Of a stretch of DNA of 64,000 bases, positions 54,276-64,000 are shown in pieces. The translations under genes and the position numbers were made by a program. The first letter of the stretch is position 1. Every line of letters begins with the position of its first letter. The notes under the pieces are model-generated. The model was given only the letters and a program-made list of their open reading frames with translations. It was not told the origin of the DNA and made no database searches. The stretch comes from Myxococcales bacterium (GTDB taxonomy: Bacteria; Myxococcota_A; Polyangia; Haliangiales; Haliangiaceae), in assembly GCA_016707895.1 (NCBI GenBank), contig JADJGV010000010.1:248001-312000 (forward strand). Reading direction: 5' to 3'.

Positions 54276-56627
54276 CTACCGAACGACTTCGGTCTTGGCG
54301 CTGGCCAGCCGCTTGCTCGTCGCGGCGGCCTTGTCGGCGACCATCTGATCGACCGCGTCGAGCACCGGCTTCAAGCGGGCGTTCATCTCGGCGGCGGTGG
54401 CCCAGCGATCGCCGGCGCGGTAGGCCAGGCCGCGCGTGATCGCCTCGTCGAGCGGCGCCGGCACCGCCGGCACCAGCTCGCTGACCGCCGGCGGCGCGGT
54501 CATGCGCTCGAAGCCCTCGAACGGCAGGCGGCCGGTCAGCATCTCGTACAGGCTGACCGCCACCGAGAACAGATCGCAGCGGTGGTCGATGTCGCCGCCG
54601 GCCAGCTGCTCGGGCGGCATGTACGCCGGGGTGCCGGCGATCACCGACTGCTTCTTGCCCTCGGCCAGCGACTTGGCCAGGCCGAAGTCCATCAGCTTCA
54701 CCAGCCCCTCCTCGGTGCGCATCATGTTGGCCGGCTTGATGTCGCGGTGGATGATCTGCTTGCCGTGGGCGTAGGCCAGCGCGTCGAGCACCTGCTTGGC
54801 GATGCGCACGCACTCGATGATCGTCAGGCCCGGGCCCTTGGTCATCAGCGCCTCGACCGACTGGCCCTCGATGAACTCCATGCACAAGAAGGCGCGGCCC
54901 TGGAGGTAGCCGGTGTCGTGCACGGTGACGATGTTGGGGTGGTTGAGCGCGGCGACGGCGCGCGCCTCGCGCTGGAACAGCTCGCGGATGCCGGGCTGGG
55001 TCGACAGCTCCTCGGACAGGAACTTCAGCGCGACGTCGCGCTCGAGCGCGGTGTCGTAGGCGCGGTACACCACCGCCATGCCGCCGCGGCCCAGCTCGCC
55101 GCGCAGCTGGTAGCGCTCGCGGCCCGGGGCCGCGTCGCTCTCGGCCAGGCGCGTGACCTTGCCCAGCGCCTTCTTCCACGCGCGGATCTCCTCGGCGCGC
55201 TTCCACGCGTCGCGGTAGGCCGGCGAGGTGTCCTCGACCGCGTCGAACGCCGCCAGCGCGTCGTCGTAGTTGCCGTGGGCCAGGTAGTACAGGCCGAGCC
55301 GGTAGTAGACCTCGATGTTGCCGAGGTCGCAGGGTCGCCCGCCGGTGAACCGCTTGAGCGCGTCGAGGGCGACGCCGTGGCGCGCCGCCAGCACGGCGCT
55401 GTCGTCGAGCAGCCCGGCCACCAGCGGCGCCTGCTCGAGGCCGATCACGCGGAGCTCGGTGCGCACGACGTGCGACGGCGACGCGCCGGCCTCGGGCAGC
55501 GCCGACAGCTCGACCCGGCGCTTGAGCTGCTGCGCGGCGGCCTCGGCCACCTGCGAGGCCAACAGCTCGATCTGCGTCGGATCGAGGTTCGAGCCCGGGC
55601 CCTGCAGGGTCTTGGGCCGCGGCGCCGGCGCCGGCGCTGGCAGCGCCAGGCCGCGCAGCCGCTCCTCGACGTCGCGGTACGGCCCGACGATCGCCTGCAG
55701 CTGCTCGAAGTACTCCTGCGCGCGCGCGGCGTCGCCGCCGGCGGCGGTCAGCTTGGCGCGCTGGTAGTGCCACTCGGCGGTGGCCTTCGACAGCGGCCGC
55801 CCGCCCAGCTCCCGCTCGACGTAGCCGAGCGCGACCTTGGGCGACAGCTCGCCGATGCGTTCGAGGAAGCTGTCGGGCCGGGGCGAGGCCTTGGCGACGT
55901 CGACCCACGCCACCGCGGCGCGCTCGAGCTCGCCGGCCAGCTCGTACAGCTCGGCGGCGCGCTGGTGGTTGCCGCGCCGGGCCACCAGCGGCGCGGCGCG
56001 CCCGGGCTGGCCCAGGACGTTGACGTACAGGTGCACGGCCTCGTCCTCGAGGCCGGCGTCGGCGTAGATCTCGGCGGCCCGGGCCAGCTCACCCTCGGCC
56101 AGCAGCGCGTCGGCGGCGTCGCGGGCCTGGCGCTGCAGCTCGACCTTCGCGGCGTCGGTGGTCGCGCCGGCGCTGGCCGCCTGGCGGTAGCGCGCCTCGA
56201 GCTCGTGGGCCCGCGAGCGCGGCGGGTCGCTCGCGCCGCGGGCGCGCGGCGCGGCCGCCGGCGCCAGGTGCGCGGCGCGCAGGTCGTCGGCCTTGGGCCC
56301 CATGCCGGCGCGCTGGTAGAAGTGGACCGCGCGCTCCCAGTTGGCCGCGCGCTCGTACAGCTCGGCGGCCTGGCGCAGGTCGCCGCGCTTGACCGCAATC
56401 GCCGCCGCGTTCTCGGGCTCCTGCGCCCGCAGGTACAGGTCGAACGCCACCGCGAAGTCGCCGGCGTCGGCGGCCATCCGCGCGGCCTCGCCGTGGCGCC
56501 CGCGCTTGACCAGCGCGTCGCGGGCCGCGGTGCCGCCGCCGCGCCGGCTCAGCACCAGCACGCCGACCAGCAGCGCCAGCACGACGCCGACCGCGGCCAG
56601 CCCGCCGGGCGAGGTCAGCGCGTCCAT
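54276..56627 (-). CDS. Membrane-anchored TPR protein with C-terminal Ser/Thr kinase domain
   Basis: The protein is 783 aa. One N-terminal membrane helix (about 8-28) is followed by degenerate TPR-like helices (about 40-330: ENAAAIAVKRGDLRQAAELYE, RGNHQRAAELYELAGELERA) and a linker. The kinase domain at the C-terminus (about 505-770) has GELGRGGMAVVYRAYD, VALKFL, HRDIKPANMM (about 625-634), DFGLAK and TPAYMPPEQ: all active-site residues are present. The order TPR then kinase is the reverse of the usual myxobacterial kinase-TPR. The start (ATG 56627) shares a base with the stop of the GspE-like gene (TGATG), so the two products are coupled. Confidence 0.88.
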   Translation of the reverse strand: MDALTSPGGLAAVGVVLALLVGVLVLSRRGGGTAARDALVKRGRHGEAARMAADAGDFAVAFDLYLRAQEPENAAAIAVKRGDLRQAAELYERAANWERAVHFYQRAGMGPKADDLRAAHLAPAAAPRARGASDPPRSRAHELEARYRQAASAGATTDAAKVELQRQARDAADALLAEGELARAAEIYADAGLEDEAVHLYVNVLGQPGRAAPLVARRGNHQRAAELYELAGELERAAVAWVDVAKASPRPDSFLERIGELSPKVALGYVERELGGRPLSKATAEWHYQRAKLTAAGGDAARAQEYFEQLQAIVGPYRDVEERLRGLALPAPAPAPRPKTLQGPGSNLDPTQIELLASQVAEAAAQQLKRRVELSALPEAGASPSHVVRTELRVIGLEQAPLVAGLLDDSAVLAARHGVALDALKRFTGGRPCDLGNIEVYYRLGLYYLAHGNYDDALAAFDAVEDTSPAYRDAWKRAEEIRAWKKALGKVTRLAESDAAPGRERYQLRGELGRGGMAVVYRAYDTALERDVALKFLSEELSTQPGIRELFQREARAVAALNHPNIVTVHDTGYLQGRAFLCMEFIEGQSVEALMTKGPGLTIIECVRIAKQVLDALAYAHGKQIIHRDIKPANMMRTEEGLVKLMDFGLAKSLAEGKKQSVIAGTPAYMPPEQLAGGDIDHRCDLFSVAVSLYEMLTGRLPFEGFERMTAPPAVSELVPAVPAPLDEAITRGLAYRAGDRWATAAEMNARLKPVLDAVDQMVADKAAATSKRLASAKTEVVR

Positions 56628-58705
56628 CAGGTCACCACCAGGAGCGCCTCGCTGGGCGCGATCAGGTTGCGCGCCATCAGCACGCCGGCGTAGCGGCGGA
56701 ACGGCAAGAGCGCGCCGGCGTCGACCGCCTGCTTCTCGATGTCGCCCAGCGAGCTGCCGGCCATGAGCATGTTGCGGGCGTTGTCCTTCAGCTCGAACGC
56801 CTCGAGCACCGCGACCCGGCCGCTCCAGCCGGTGCCGTTGCACTCGCCGCAGCCGACCGCGCGCGGCATCGGCACCGGCGCGGCTTTGTCGGCCAGGCCG
56901 CGCGCCGCCAGGCTGTCGAGCAAGAGCGGCGGCGGCACCTCGGTCTTGACGCAGCGCGGGCACAGCTTGCGCGCCAGCCGCTGCACCAGCACCAGCGCCA
57001 GCGACTGCGCGATCAGCGGCCGCGGGCAGCCGAGGTTCTCGAGCCGCTGCAGCGCGGCGATCGCGGTGTTGGCGTGCATCGAGGTGAGCAGCAGGTGCCC
57101 GGTCATCGCCGCCTCGAGCGCGAGCTGCGCGGTGTCGCCGTCGCGCACCTCGCCGACCATGATCACGTCGGGATCCTGGCGCAGCATGCCGCGCAGGATC
57201 CGCGCGAAGCCGAGGTCGACCGCGTGGTTGACCTGGACCTGGGTCGCCCCGCCCAGCCGGTACTCGATGGGATCCTCGACGGTGACGGTGTTGGTGTCGG
57301 GGCGCGACTTCTTGCGCTCGTTGAGGCAGGCGTACAAGGTCGAGCTCTTGCCCGAGCCGGTGGGGCCGGCGACGACGATCGCGCCGTACGGCCGATCGAG
57401 CGCGGCGCGCACGATGGCCAGCGTCTTGGGCTCGACGAAGATCGACTCCAGCGGCCGCAGCATGTTGGCGGCCTCGAACAGCCGCAGCACGACCTTCTCG
57501 CCGCGCAGGGTCGGCATCGTCGCGACCCGCAGGTCGATCTCGCGCCGCCCGACCCGCAGCCCGATGCGGCCGTCCTGGGGCAGCCGTCGCTCGGTGATGT
57601 CGAGGCCGGCCAGCACCTTGAGCCGCGCCACCAGGCCCTTGGCGAACGACTGCGCCACCAGCGTCTCCCAGTCCTGCAGCGCGCCGCCGACCCGGAACCG
57701 CACCTTGACCCCGGTCGGCTCGCCCTCGATGTGGACGTCGGACGCCTGGCGATCGATCGCCGCGCAGATCAGCCGGTTGGCCAGCTGCACCACCTCGTCG
57801 CCGATGACGTTGACCTGCTTGGTCGGCGCCTCGTCGACGTTGATCTCGTACTGCAGGCTCTCGGGCGTGGTCACCGGCGCGAGCTGGCGGTTCGACACCG
57901 CGGGATCGATGCGCAGCCGGACGAAGGCCTCGTTGAAGTCGTCGGCCGAGATCGCGACGAACTGCAGGTCGACGGTGGTCAGCAGCCGGCGCAGCTCGTT
58001 CTGGGCCGGGCCGTTCCACGGGTCGACCATGCCGACGGTCAGCGCCTTGCCGCGCAGCTCGAGCGGCAACAGCCGCTGCATCGCGATGGTGCGGGCCGGG
58101 ATGACCTGCAGGAGCTTGTCGTTGATCTCGTAGGCCGAGACCCGGACCATGCGCGGGCTGCCGTCGTCGGCGGGCGCGGGGGCCGCGGCCACGACCGGCG
58201 TGGCGGTCGCCACCGGCGGCGGCGAGGTGCCGTGGCCGCCGCGCAGCGCCGCCACCGACGCCTGCACCGAGCGCATCGCGGTCCGCCGGGCCAGCGCGTG
58301 GGCGAACGGCGCGACCTTGCCCAGGAGCTGGGCCATCACCTCCTTGCCGATGGTCAAGGTGGTGCACGCCTCGACGGCGTGGATCTCGTGGGACTGCGCG
58401 GTGCCCAGCAGCGCCGCGACCTCCCCGAAGAAGTCGCCGACGCGCAGCTCCTCGAGCACGGCGGCGGCGCCGGTCGACGCGTTGACCTGGCGCACCGCGG
58501 CCCGGCCCGCGACCAGCACGCCGATCCCGGCGTCGGGGCTGCCGGCGCGGACGATCGTCGCGCCGGCGTCGTGCTCGGCGGCCGGCAGGTGCGGCGCGAC
58601 CTTGTCGATCAGCGCGCGGTCGACCTGCCGGAACAGCGCGGTCGACGACAGGAACTCCGCGATCGCGCCGACCGACAGCGTGACTGGACGCGACCCCGGC
58701 GGCAT
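56627..58705 (-). CDS. GspE/PilB-like secretion ATPase with N-terminal cyclic nucleotide-binding domain
   Basis: The product is 692 aa. Residues about 15-140 are a cNMP-binding-like domain (GATIVRAGSPDAGIGVLVAG, LRVGDFFGEVAALLGTAQS). About 185-300 resemble the GspE N-terminal domain, and about 310-690 form the ATPase. Walker A is AGPTGSGKSSTL (about 446-457); the Asp box is VTVEDPIEY; the Walker B region is VIMVGEVRDGDTA (about 507-519); the His box is LLLTSMHANTA. A four-Cys zinc site is present (CPRC about 581, CGEC about 612). It should drive a type II or type IV pilus-like machine gated by nucleotide; no pilin or secretin genes are adjacent. Coupled with the TPR-kinase gene. Confidence 0.9.
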   Translation of the reverse strand: MPPGSRPVTLSVGAIAEFLSSTALFRQVDRALIDKVAPHLPAAEHDAGATIVRAGSPDAGIGVLVAGRAAVRQVNASTGAAAVLEELRVGDFFGEVAALLGTAQSHEIHAVEACTTLTIGKEVMAQLLGKVAPFAHALARRTAMRSVQASVAALRGGHGTSPPPVATATPVVAAAPAPADDGSPRMVRVSAYEINDKLLQVIPARTIAMQRLLPLELRGKALTVGMVDPWNGPAQNELRRLLTTVDLQFVAISADDFNEAFVRLRIDPAVSNRQLAPVTTPESLQYEINVDEAPTKQVNVIGDEVVQLANRLICAAIDRQASDVHIEGEPTGVKVRFRVGGALQDWETLVAQSFAKGLVARLKVLAGLDITERRLPQDGRIGLRVGRREIDLRVATMPTLRGEKVVLRLFEAANMLRPLESIFVEPKTLAIVRAALDRPYGAIVVAGPTGSGKSSTLYACLNERKKSRPDTNTVTVEDPIEYRLGGATQVQVNHAVDLGFARILRGMLRQDPDVIMVGEVRDGDTAQLALEAAMTGHLLLTSMHANTAIAALQRLENLGCPRPLIAQSLALVLVQRLARKLCPRCVKTEVPPPLLLDSLAARGLADKAAPVPMPRAVGCGECNGTGWSGRVAVLEAFELKDNARNMLMAGSSLGDIEKQAVDAGALLPFRRYAGVLMARNLIAPSEALLVVT

Positions 58706-58759
58706 CCCCGAAATTCTACCTTCGGTCGGCGCGCGCTCGCCAGTCCGCGGGCGACCGAC

Positions 58760-59131
58760 CTACTCGAGATACGGATCGTGGCAGACCGTCTCGAGGTTGT
58801 GGCCGTCGGCGTCGAGCACGAACGCCCCGAAATAGTGCGGGTGGTACATCGGCCGCACGCCGGGGGCGCCGTTGTCTTTCGCACCCGCGGCCAGCGCCGC
58901 GTCGTAGAACGCGCGGACCACGCTGCGGCTGGCGGCACGGAGCGCGACGTGCTGCTTCTGCGCCGACGGGTCGCCCTTGATCAGCCACAGGTCGGGCTTG
59001 CCCTTCTCGCCCAGGCCGACGGCGCCGGGGAACTTCATGAGGATCTCGTAGCCCAGCGGGGCCAGCGCCGCGGCGTACAGCGCCGAGGCTGCCTCGGGGT
59101 CGGTCACGTAGATGCTGACGTGGTCGATCAT
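58760..59131 (-). CDS. VOC (glyoxalase/dioxygenase)-family protein
   Basis: The protein is 123 aa with the single-domain VOC fold: MIDHVSIYVTDPEAASALY at the start (His4 is a usual metal ligand) and YFGAFVLDADGHNLETVCH at the end, where Glu and His fit the other ligands. Members act on glyoxal-type, antibiotic or aromatic substrates; here unknown. Separated from the CoA-transferase gene by 48 bp on the same strand, so possibly co-transcribed. Confidence 0.82.
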   Translation of the reverse strand: MIDHVSIYVTDPEAASALYAAALAPLGYEILMKFPGAVGLGEKGKPDLWLIKGDPSAQKQHVALRAASRSVVRAFYDAALAAGAKDNGAPGVRPMYHPHYFGAFVLDADGHNLETVCHDPYLE

Positions 59132-59179
59132 GCGCGGACCATACGACCGGGCGCGCCGGCGGTCACGCGCGGGCGTCGC

Positions 59180-60351
<1,172 letters not shown>

Positions 60352-60352
<1 letters not shown>

Positions 60353-61116
60353 CAGCGCGCGATCAACACGTCGCTCGCGAGCAACTCGTCGACGATCTCG
60401 GTGGCGTCGGCGGCGTCGAGGCCGAGCGCCCGCCCGGCCGCCTCGAGCGCGGCCCGCGGCTGCGGCGCCTGCGCCGCCGTCAGCAGCCCCGCCAGGCCCT
60501 CGGCCAGCACCTCGGCAGTGCTGGCGCCGTCGGCGGCGACCGCGATCAGCACGACGCACGGCGGGCCGTCGACCGGCGCCGGCAGCGGCGTCCCGGCGGC
60601 GGCAGCGCCGCGCACCGCGTCCCACCACGCCAGCGCGCCCTCGGTGGTGGTCACCAGCGCCGCGCCCGGCGCCAGCGCGACGGTGCCGGCGGCGCCGCGC
60701 GGCCCGCCCAGCCCGCGCCGCCCGCGGGCCACCGCGGCCTCGAGCGCGACCAGCGTCGCCTGCGCGGCGTCGGCGCCCTCGGCGAGCCACCCGGCGTAGG
60801 CCAGCGTCATCACGCCGCGCGCCTCGACGCAGCCGTGCCACGCCGGGCTGGCGAAGAACTCGGCCGGATCGCGACCGGCGGCGCGGGCCCACGCGGTGGC
60901 CGCGGGCAGCTCCTCGGCCAGCGCGAGCAGCGCCCGCGCCTGCCGCGTGACGTCGGTGGCGTAGGCGCGCCGGTCGGGGCGCACCACCCAGCCGCGCTCC
61001 TCGGCGGTCAGATCGGTGGCGGCCAGCGCCGCCGCGGGATCGGCGTAGACCGCGTCGCGGAACCGCGGATCGAACAGCATGCGCACGACGACGCGCTGCA
61101 CGCCGGCCGCGCTCAC
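60352..61116 (-). CDS. Uncharacterised partner of the DUF692/MNIO enzyme
   Basis: The 254-aa product starts at GTG inside the stop of the DUF692 gene (GTGA). The N-terminal 70 residues (MLFDPRFRDAVYADPAAALA, TDLTAEERGWVVRPDRRAYA) look like a small helical domain common to proteins that recognise peptides or substrates; the rest is Ala-rich alpha/beta. MNIO enzymes normally need a small partner protein for substrate binding, so this is the obvious candidate. No sequence motif proves it. No signal or membrane helix. Confidence 0.6.
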
Positions 61117-61973
61117 CGCCACACCTCGGCGACCTGCGCGAACGGCGCGACGCACGCGGCCAGCGGGTTGCGCTCGCACTCGAACACCACCGCCTTGAGG
61201 TTGGGCGCGCGCGCGGCGACGTGGCGGTAGATGTCCCAGGTCGCGGGCAAGAGCCGCGGCACGTGATCGTCCTCGACGAACCGGTAGCCGTCGACCTCGC
61301 CCTCGGTGCCGCCGGCGACGTGCAGCTCGACGACGCGGTCGAGCGGGAAGGCGTCGAGCCCGTCGGTCGGCGCGCGGCCCATCACGCGCTGGTAGATCGC
61401 CAGGTGCGCGCAGTCGAGCAAGAGCCCGGTGTCGGCGCGCTCGCAGACCCGGGCGAAGAACGGCATCAGGTCGAGGTCGCCGACGAACACCTGCCCGGGC
61501 GGCGTCTCGGGCAGCACCTCGAAGCCGGTGGCCTCGCGCAGCGCGACGATGCCGTCGGCCAGCGCGTCGGCCGCGCTGGCGGTGAGCACCGGCGGCAACA
61601 GCAGCATGTGGTTGCGATCGCGGGCGCCGAAGTGCCACCAGCCGGCGTCGCCGCACAGCCAGGCCGCGCCGGCGCCCCGCGCCAGGCGGGTCAGCGCGGC
61701 CAGCCACGTCGGGTCGAGGTCGTCGGGCTCGTCGAGGTTGACGTCGAGGAAGTGGTAGGTGGTCGGCAGGCCGGCGGCGACCCAGCGCGCCGCGTGGGCG
61801 TCGAGGCCCTTGGCCACCTCGACCCCGAGTTCGAGGAAGCCCGCGTAGGCCGGGTGGGCCGCGCGCAGCGCCGCCACGTCGAGCGCGCCCGGCGCGTCGC
61901 CGGCGCCGTACTCGGTGGACACCCCGAGCCCCAGGCGCGGCAGCGACCGGACACGCTCGGCGAAGCGACTCAT
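61113..61973 (-). CDS. DUF692-family multinuclear non-haem iron oxidative (MNIO) enzyme
   Basis: The protein is 286 aa, the usual MNIO length. The TIM-barrel family pattern is present: GLGVSTEY near the start, DAGWWHFG, EVLPETPPGQ (Glu ligand), LLLDCAHLAIY (Asp/His), VVELHVAGG (Glu/His), DDHVP and VVFECERN (Glu). Relatives MbnB, TglH and ChrH use two or three irons to remodel Cys in ribosomally made peptides. Two coupled genes follow, an unknown partner and a CaiB-type enzyme. No Cys-rich precursor peptide was found in the neighbourhood, so its substrate is open. Confidence 0.85.
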   Translation of the reverse strand: MSRFAERVRSLPRLGLGVSTEYGAGDAPGALDVAALRAAHPAYAGFLELGVEVAKGLDAHAARWVAAGLPTTYHFLDVNLDEPDDLDPTWLAALTRLARGAGAAWLCGDAGWWHFGARDRNHMLLLPPVLTASAADALADGIVALREATGFEVLPETPPGQVFVGDLDLMPFFARVCERADTGLLLDCAHLAIYQRVMGRAPTDGLDAFPLDRVVELHVAGGTEGEVDGYRFVEDDHVPRLLPATWDIYRHVAARAPNLKAVVFECERNPLAACVAPFAQVAEVWR

Positions 61974-62006
61974 CGCGGTGGGCAGCCTAGCAGTGTTGTA
62001 GACTCG

Positions 62007-62447
62007 ATGGGCATGGACGCGACCATCGCCGAGCGGATGAGCGAGCAGCACGAGGCGATCGACGCCCGGCTGGCCACGACGGCGATGCACCTCGACGCCG
62101 GCCGGCTGGCGATGGCCGCCGACGCCGCGGCCGCGCTGGCCGCGGCGCTGCGCCAGCACGCCCACGTCGAGGAGGCCCACCTGTTCCCGGCGTTCGCCAG
62201 CTCGCCGGTGGCCGACCTCGACGTGCTGGCGACGATGCACGCCCAGCACGCGGAGATCGCCGAGCTGGTGGCCGCGCTGTCGGCCGCCGCCGCCGCCCAC
62301 GATCAGGGCCACGCGCTGCAGGCCAAGGCGGCGCTGCACGCCGCGCTGGGCGCCCACGACGACGAGGAGGAGCTGCTGTGCGCCGCCCTCGATCGCTCGC
62401 TCGACGCCGCGGCCCGCGCCGCGCTGCTGGCCCAGCTCGCGCGCTGA
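62007..62447 (+). CDS. Hemerythrin HHE-domain protein
   Basis: The 146-aa product is an all-helical hemerythrin-like protein with candidate diiron ligands in EQHEAID (His near 17), LRQHAHVEEAHLFPAF (His/Glu, near 52-60), MHAQHAEI and LGAHDDEEELL. These proteins bind O2, NO or iron and often act in redox stress. It is divergent from the MNIO gene with only 33 bp between them; iron- or oxygen-linked coregulation is possible. The start may be 62007 or 62013. Confidence 0.8.
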   Translation: MGMDATIAERMSEQHEAIDARLATTAMHLDAGRLAMAADAAAALAAALRQHAHVEEAHLFPAFASSPVADLDVLATMHAQHAEIAELVAALSAAAAAHDQGHALQAKAALHAALGAHDDEEELLCAALDRSLDAAARAALLAQLAR

Positions 62448-62457
62448 CGCCGGCCGG

Positions 62458-63162
62458 CTACGGCGCGGCGATCGCCGCGGTCGCCCACGCGGCGCCGCCG
62501 CCGTCGGAGCGCACGATCGCGACGACGTGGCCGGTCCGCGCGTCGTCGGGGGCCAGGGTCAGCGTCGCCGCGGCGGTCTCGCTGTGGGTCAGCGCGCCGG
62601 TCGAGGTCAGCCAGTCGAACGCCAGCTCGTCGGCCGGCGTCACGCCGCCCAGGGTCAGCGCGACGTCGCGGTCGAACGCCACCGGCGCGGGGGTGTCGGT
62701 CGCGGCCACGCCGTCGACGTGGATGACCGGCGTCGGCGGGTTGACCAGCGCCTCGCCCAGCCGCACCTGCTTGGTCGCGACGTGATCGACGCCGGCGATG
62801 GTCACGATCGTCCCCAGCGTGATCGCCAGCGGCTGGTCGTCGGTCAGCCCGGCGGCGGCGCGGGCCGCGGCGATCGCGGCGGCGTCACCGGCGGTCACGG
62901 TCCAGCCGCCGCCGCCCGGCGCGACGGTCACCACCGCGGCGTCGGCGGAGTCCGCCAGCCCGACCAGCCGCGGCGCGACCACCGTCGGCGCGCCGGCGTC
63001 GTCGACCACCAGCGCGTCGACCGTGGCGACCCCACCCGGCGCCAGGCCCGGCGCCGACAGCCGCACCGCCAGCACCCGCGCGTGGTCCAGCTCCCAGCGC
63101 TGGCTGAGGTCGTTGCAGCCGGCCAGCGCCGCGGCCAGCACCACCAGGATCGCGGTCCGCAT
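62458..63162 (-). CDS. Lipoprotein coupled to TonB-dependent receptor
   Basis: The product is 234 aa. The signal ends in LAGC (Cys16). The mature part is a beta-rich region of about 215 residues (RVLAVRLSAPGLAPGGVATVDALVVDD; two or three Ig-like repeats). Its ATG shares one base with the stop of the TonB-receptor gene (TGATG), so it is probably a surface lipoprotein partner of that receptor, as SusD-like or BtuG-like proteins are, but its sequence is not of those families. Confidence 0.7.
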   Translation of the reverse strand: MRTAILVVLAAALAGCNDLSQRWELDHARVLAVRLSAPGLAPGGVATVDALVVDDAGAPTVVAPRLVGLADSADAAVVTVAPGGGGWTVTAGDAAAIAAARAAAGLTDDQPLAITLGTIVTIAGVDHVATKQVRLGEALVNPPTPVIHVDGVAATDTPAPVAFDRDVALTLGGVTPADELAFDWLTSTGALTHSETAAATLTLAPDDARTGHVVAIVRSDGGGAAWATAAIAAP

Positions 63163-64000
63163 CACAGCTCTCCCCGCAGGCCGATCGACGGCACGATGGG
63201 CAGCCCGGCGATCTCGGCCCGCTGCGAGTAGTCGAAGTTGTACTGGTACTGCTCGACCTTGGCGTTGAGGTACGCGTTGCTCACGTCGAGGAACGCCGAC
63301 AGCGTCCAGTCCTCGAAGCGCCAGAAGTGATCGACGCGCAGATCGAGCTGGTGGTGCGACGGCAGCCGCTCGGAGTTGACCTCGCCGTTGATCGGCAGGA
63401 ACAGATCCTGGTCGCTGTCGTAGAACGCGCCCAGCACCGGCGTGGTCGGCTGGCCCGAGGTGTAGGTCCACTTGCCGCCGAACTGCCAGCGCTTCGAGCG
63501 CGTCTTGTACGACACCGCGGCCACCAGATCGTGGGTCTGGTCGTAGTCGAACAGCCGCTCGACGGCGGTCGCGGTGTCGCGCCGGGTCGAGCGCGACAGC
63601 GAGTACGACAGCCAGCCGAACCAGCGCTCGGTGCGGTAGCTGCCGAGCAGGTCGACGCCGTAGCTGCGCCCGCGGCCCTGGTTGCGCAGCTGGCCCATCG
63701 GGTCGCGGGTGATCATGTCGGTGCGCTCGGTGTCGTAGACCGTCAGCTGCACGTTGCCGTGGCGGCCGATCGTGCGCTCGCCGCCGAGCGTCAGCTGGGT
63801 CGCGCTCTCGGGCTCGAGCGCCGGCGTCAGCAGCTCGCCCTGGAACTCGGCGGGGCGCGTGTAGCGGCCGGCGGCCAGGCGCAGCTTGGTGCGCGCGTCG
63901 GGGCGGGCGGTCAGCTCGCCGCGCGGCTGCACCGGGTAGGCGCCGTTGCGCACGAACGCGTCGACGCGGACGCCGGCCGAGAACCGCAGCGTCGGCGCCA
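63162..64000 (-). CDS. TonB-dependent receptor, C-terminal barrel (5' part outside window)
   Basis: The frame is open to the end of the window, giving at least 279 residues without a start; a GTG at 63953 is internal. The sequence is the C-terminal beta-barrel of an outer-membrane receptor: ARPDARTKLRLAAGRYTRPAEF, ATQLTLGGERTIGRHGNVQL, RNQGRGRSYGVDLLGSYRTE, WLSYSLSRSTRR and FLDVSNAYLNAKVEQYQYNFDY. NAYLNAKVE is the 'N-x-x-N' late-barrel motif. The C-terminus (GLPIVPSIGLRGEL) ends without the usual terminal Phe. Ligand unknown. Confidence 0.88.
   Translation of the reverse strand, partial: APTLRFSAGVRVDAFVRNGAYPVQPRGELTARPDARTKLRLAAGRYTRPAEFQGELLTPALEPESATQLTLGGERTIGRHGNVQLTVYDTERTDMITRDPMGQLRNQGRGRSYGVDLLGSYRTERWFGWLSYSLSRSTRRDTATAVERLFDYDQTHDLVAAVSYKTRSKRWQFGGKWTYTSGQPTTPVLGAFYDSDQDLFLPINGEVNSERLPSHHQLDLRVDHFWRFEDWTLSAFLDVSNAYLNAKVEQYQYNFDYSQRAEIAGLPIVPSIGLRGEL

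Noticed and set aside
62007..62447. Possible precursor peptide for the MNIO enzyme
   Set aside because: The adjacent divergent product is a full hemerythrin-like helical protein and has only one Cys, unlike MNIO substrates.

Overview
The window is about 64 kb of very GC-rich DNA in which third codon positions are nearly always G or C. It reads like a chromosome segment from a predatory or soil-type Myxococcota (Polyangia/Kofleriaceae-like). The evidence is many lipoproteins with Cys-rich or Asp-rich linkers, Ser/Thr kinases with PEGA or TPR domains, a GspE-type ATPase, a TonB receptor, GH92 and M28 secreted enzymes, and frequent GTG starts with GTGA or TGATG overlaps. The taxonomic call is an inference; no rRNA or tRNA gene was seen.

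Layout. 1-1.4 kb: the end of a group 4 hydrogenase/complex I-like operon. 1.5-5.5 kb: a C39-like peptidase, a SUKH-family protein and a SulP anion transporter. 5.6-11.8 kb: one giant gene (2059 codons). 11.9-13.5 kb: an extensin-like protein and an M28 peptidase. 13.5-16.7 kb: a minus-strand metal operon (Cys-rich small protein, TolC-like lipoprotein, Tat-exported multicopper oxidase). 16.7-26.5 kb: lipoprotein, serine hydrolase, MFS exporter, a translationally coupled SPFH pair, a ZIP-like transporter with a His/Asp tail, and a GH92 mannosidase. 26.5-32 kb: TPR/PEGA kinase pair, lipoprotein and OmpA-like lipoprotein. 32.0-32.3 kb: a MITE-like element. 32.3-35.4 kb: an operon of ferredoxin reductase, MerR regulator and diiron oxygenase. 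35.5-41.5 kb: lipoproteins, a LysR regulator divergent from a P460-like cytochrome, an acetyltransferase and small secreted proteins.

41.5-49.7 kb is the most interesting stretch. It is a minus-strand array led by a 1168-aa polymorphic-toxin-like protein and followed by at least eight small genes that look like immunity, orphan-toxin or accessory modules. The gene just after the toxin has a gap-free paralog at the far end of the array. DNA similarity continues past that gene into the last codons of the gene before it, as expected if an immunity gene was duplicated together with the tail of the toxin gene. Part of the array is clearly lower in GC.

50-52 kb holds an intact Cys-rich parallel-beta-helix lipoprotein and, next to it, a decayed tandem copy with a frameshift and a large internal deletion. 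52-58.7 kb holds a PEGA protein, RtcB RNA ligase, and a coupled pair made of a TPR-Ser/Thr kinase and a GspE-like ATPase with a fused cyclic-nucleotide-binding domain. 58.8-62 kb holds a VOC protein and a three-gene chain of a DUF692/MNIO enzyme, an unknown partner and a CaiB-type CoA transferase, with a hemerythrin-like protein divergent from it. The window closes with a lipoprotein coupled to a TonB-dependent receptor that runs off the end.

Non-coding structure includes a dispersed double-hairpin repeat (three copies at 3' ends of genes), perfect palindromes upstream of two redox operons, and a hairpin that buries the ribosome binding site of one lipoprotein gene. No CRISPR array and no insertion sequence with its own transposase was seen.
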